Positions 6,472-6,874 of a stretch of 6,874 nt of DNA are shown here, in pieces (the first letter of the stretch is position 1; each line of letters opens with the position of its first letter). A model generated the notes under the pieces. The model searched no databases. It was not told the origin of the DNA and saw only the letters and a list, made by a program, of their open reading frames with translations. The DNA is from JAGOSP01 sp964428075. Its GTDB lineage: Bacteria; Patescibacteriota; Minisyncoccia; Moranbacterales; UBA1568. The position numbers were made by a program, and so were the translations under genes. The DNA is taken from positions 1 through 6,874 of the forward strand of contig CAYRWQ010000030.1 of the NCBI GenBank assembly GCA_964428075.1. The letters are read 5' to 3'.

Positions 6472-6874
6472 GCATTACCCAAAAGCGCCTGATACACCAC
6501 CTGTCCGCATCGGTTCTGCTCCAACCGTCTCAAAACGATCTTTTCTCTCGGCAAGGCGTTCGGATTGGAACGGGGACAAGACGAGAGCGTCGGTATCGGA
6601 TCGGCATTTTTCATGTCCAACTTCTTTGACCACCGGAGTATCGTGAAGTGATCATATCGGGAGTATCTGGCGACTTCCCAGAAAATCTTCCTTTTCCGAA
6701 GCATCTGTACCGCCTCTTATCGTACCTTCGGTATATGGGGATTCGTCGTGTATGCCATAGCTTTGTGTGAAACATCCAAGTATACGGGTGATGCAAAGGT
6801 ATTGAAACATGAGGAATGGTGTACAGTTAACAGTCAAGGGTAACACTTTCTAGGTATTTCTCATGAGGTGTTTT
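6441..6874. other. Region without a convincing gene
   Basis: About 430 bases to the window end. Short frames are open on both strands (for example 6402-6629 plus, 6276-6704 minus, 6652-6846 minus), but none has an SD or a recognisable motif. The 6276-6704 frame also covers the promoter, the SD and the start of the 381-residue gene. The plus strand here shows little of the G-over-C excess seen through most of the window; between 6421 and 6720 C slightly exceeds G. It may be a decayed gene, the distal control region of the 381-residue gene, or spacer before a gene beyond the window. Confidence 0.5.
6786..6874. repeat. Copy 2 of the putative diverged direct repeat
   Basis: Contains GGGT (6786), ACATG (6807-6811), TGTACAGT (6820-6827), AGTCAAGG (6832-6839), CAC-TTTC (6844-6850) and CTCAT (6860-6864), in the same order and orientation as copy 1. 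The spacing between TGTACAGT and AGTCAAGG is nine bases shorter, so TTGACT and the TACA word on the minus strand are only 8 bases apart and cannot form the same promoter. The copy may continue beyond the window. Confidence 0.33.

Noticed and set aside
6635..6667. GGAGTATC repeated 25 bases apart, with a weak GGGAGT/ACTTCCC stem nearby
   Set aside because: Two short copies only, the stem needs a bulge, and there is no third copy or T-run; not enough for an array or a terminator.
6276..6704. Minus-strand 142-codon frame upstream of the 381-residue gene
   Set aside because: It overlaps the promoter, SD and first codons of the better-supported gene in another frame, has no SD, and its residues look random.
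6652..6846. Minus-strand 64-codon frame that stays open past its TGA, suggesting recoding of TGA as Gly
   Set aside because: The Nudix gene and the 381-residue gene end at TGA where the proteins end naturally, and reading through gives nothing sensible. The recoded extension has no recognisable domain.

Overview
The window holds five protein genes that I am confident or fairly confident in. Two are read from the minus strand (a penicillin-binding protein and an unrecognised 381-residue protein). Three are read from the plus strand (a Nudix hydrolase, a small acidic protein and an ABC-F ATPase). Nothing in it fixes the taxon. It is bacterial: it has peptidoglycan synthesis, sigma70-like promoters and a hairpin-plus-T-run terminator, and the standard bacterial code fits because genes end at TAG and TGA with no sign of recoding. 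GC content is moderate. Recognisable Shine-Dalgarno (SD) sequences are scarce and the genes are housekeeping types next to orphans, which would suit a small-genome lineage such as the Patescibacteria/CPR, but that is a guess and not a result.

Layout. 1-2118 (minus) is a complete bifunctional class A penicillin-binding protein, whose stop codon is the first three bases of the window. A 124-base divergent spacer follows; it carries a plausible promoter for the PBP, placed so close to the GTG start that the message could be leaderless. 2243-2776 (plus) is a Nudix hydrolase of the Ap4A-hydrolase type, followed by a small, probably helical acidic protein of about 68 residues (2829-3035). 3036-3392 is a gap of about 350 bases with no convincing gene. 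It contains a six-codon ORF behind a perfect SD, complementary segments and a 10-base palindrome, so it may be a regulatory leader for the next gene. 3393-5099 (plus) is a two-domain ABC-F ATPase that probably acts on the ribosome. A bidirectional hairpin terminator at 5123-5160 separates it from the convergent gene at 5165-6310 (minus).

That last gene is the most interesting item. It encodes a soluble protein I do not recognise, and it has a full set of expression signals: a near-consensus promoter (TTGACT, 17 bases, TACAAT), a leader of about 95 bases, a good SD, and a terminator starting 8 bases after the stop. Upstream of it, 6441-6874 holds no convincing gene. It shows a weaker G-over-C excess than the rest of the plus strand and what looks like a diverged second copy of the promoter segment about 407 bases away.

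The genes do not form an obvious pathway. PBP (cell wall), Nudix (nucleotide clean-up) and ABC-F (translation) look like independent units. I see no CRISPR array, tRNA, rRNA, transposase or phage gene.
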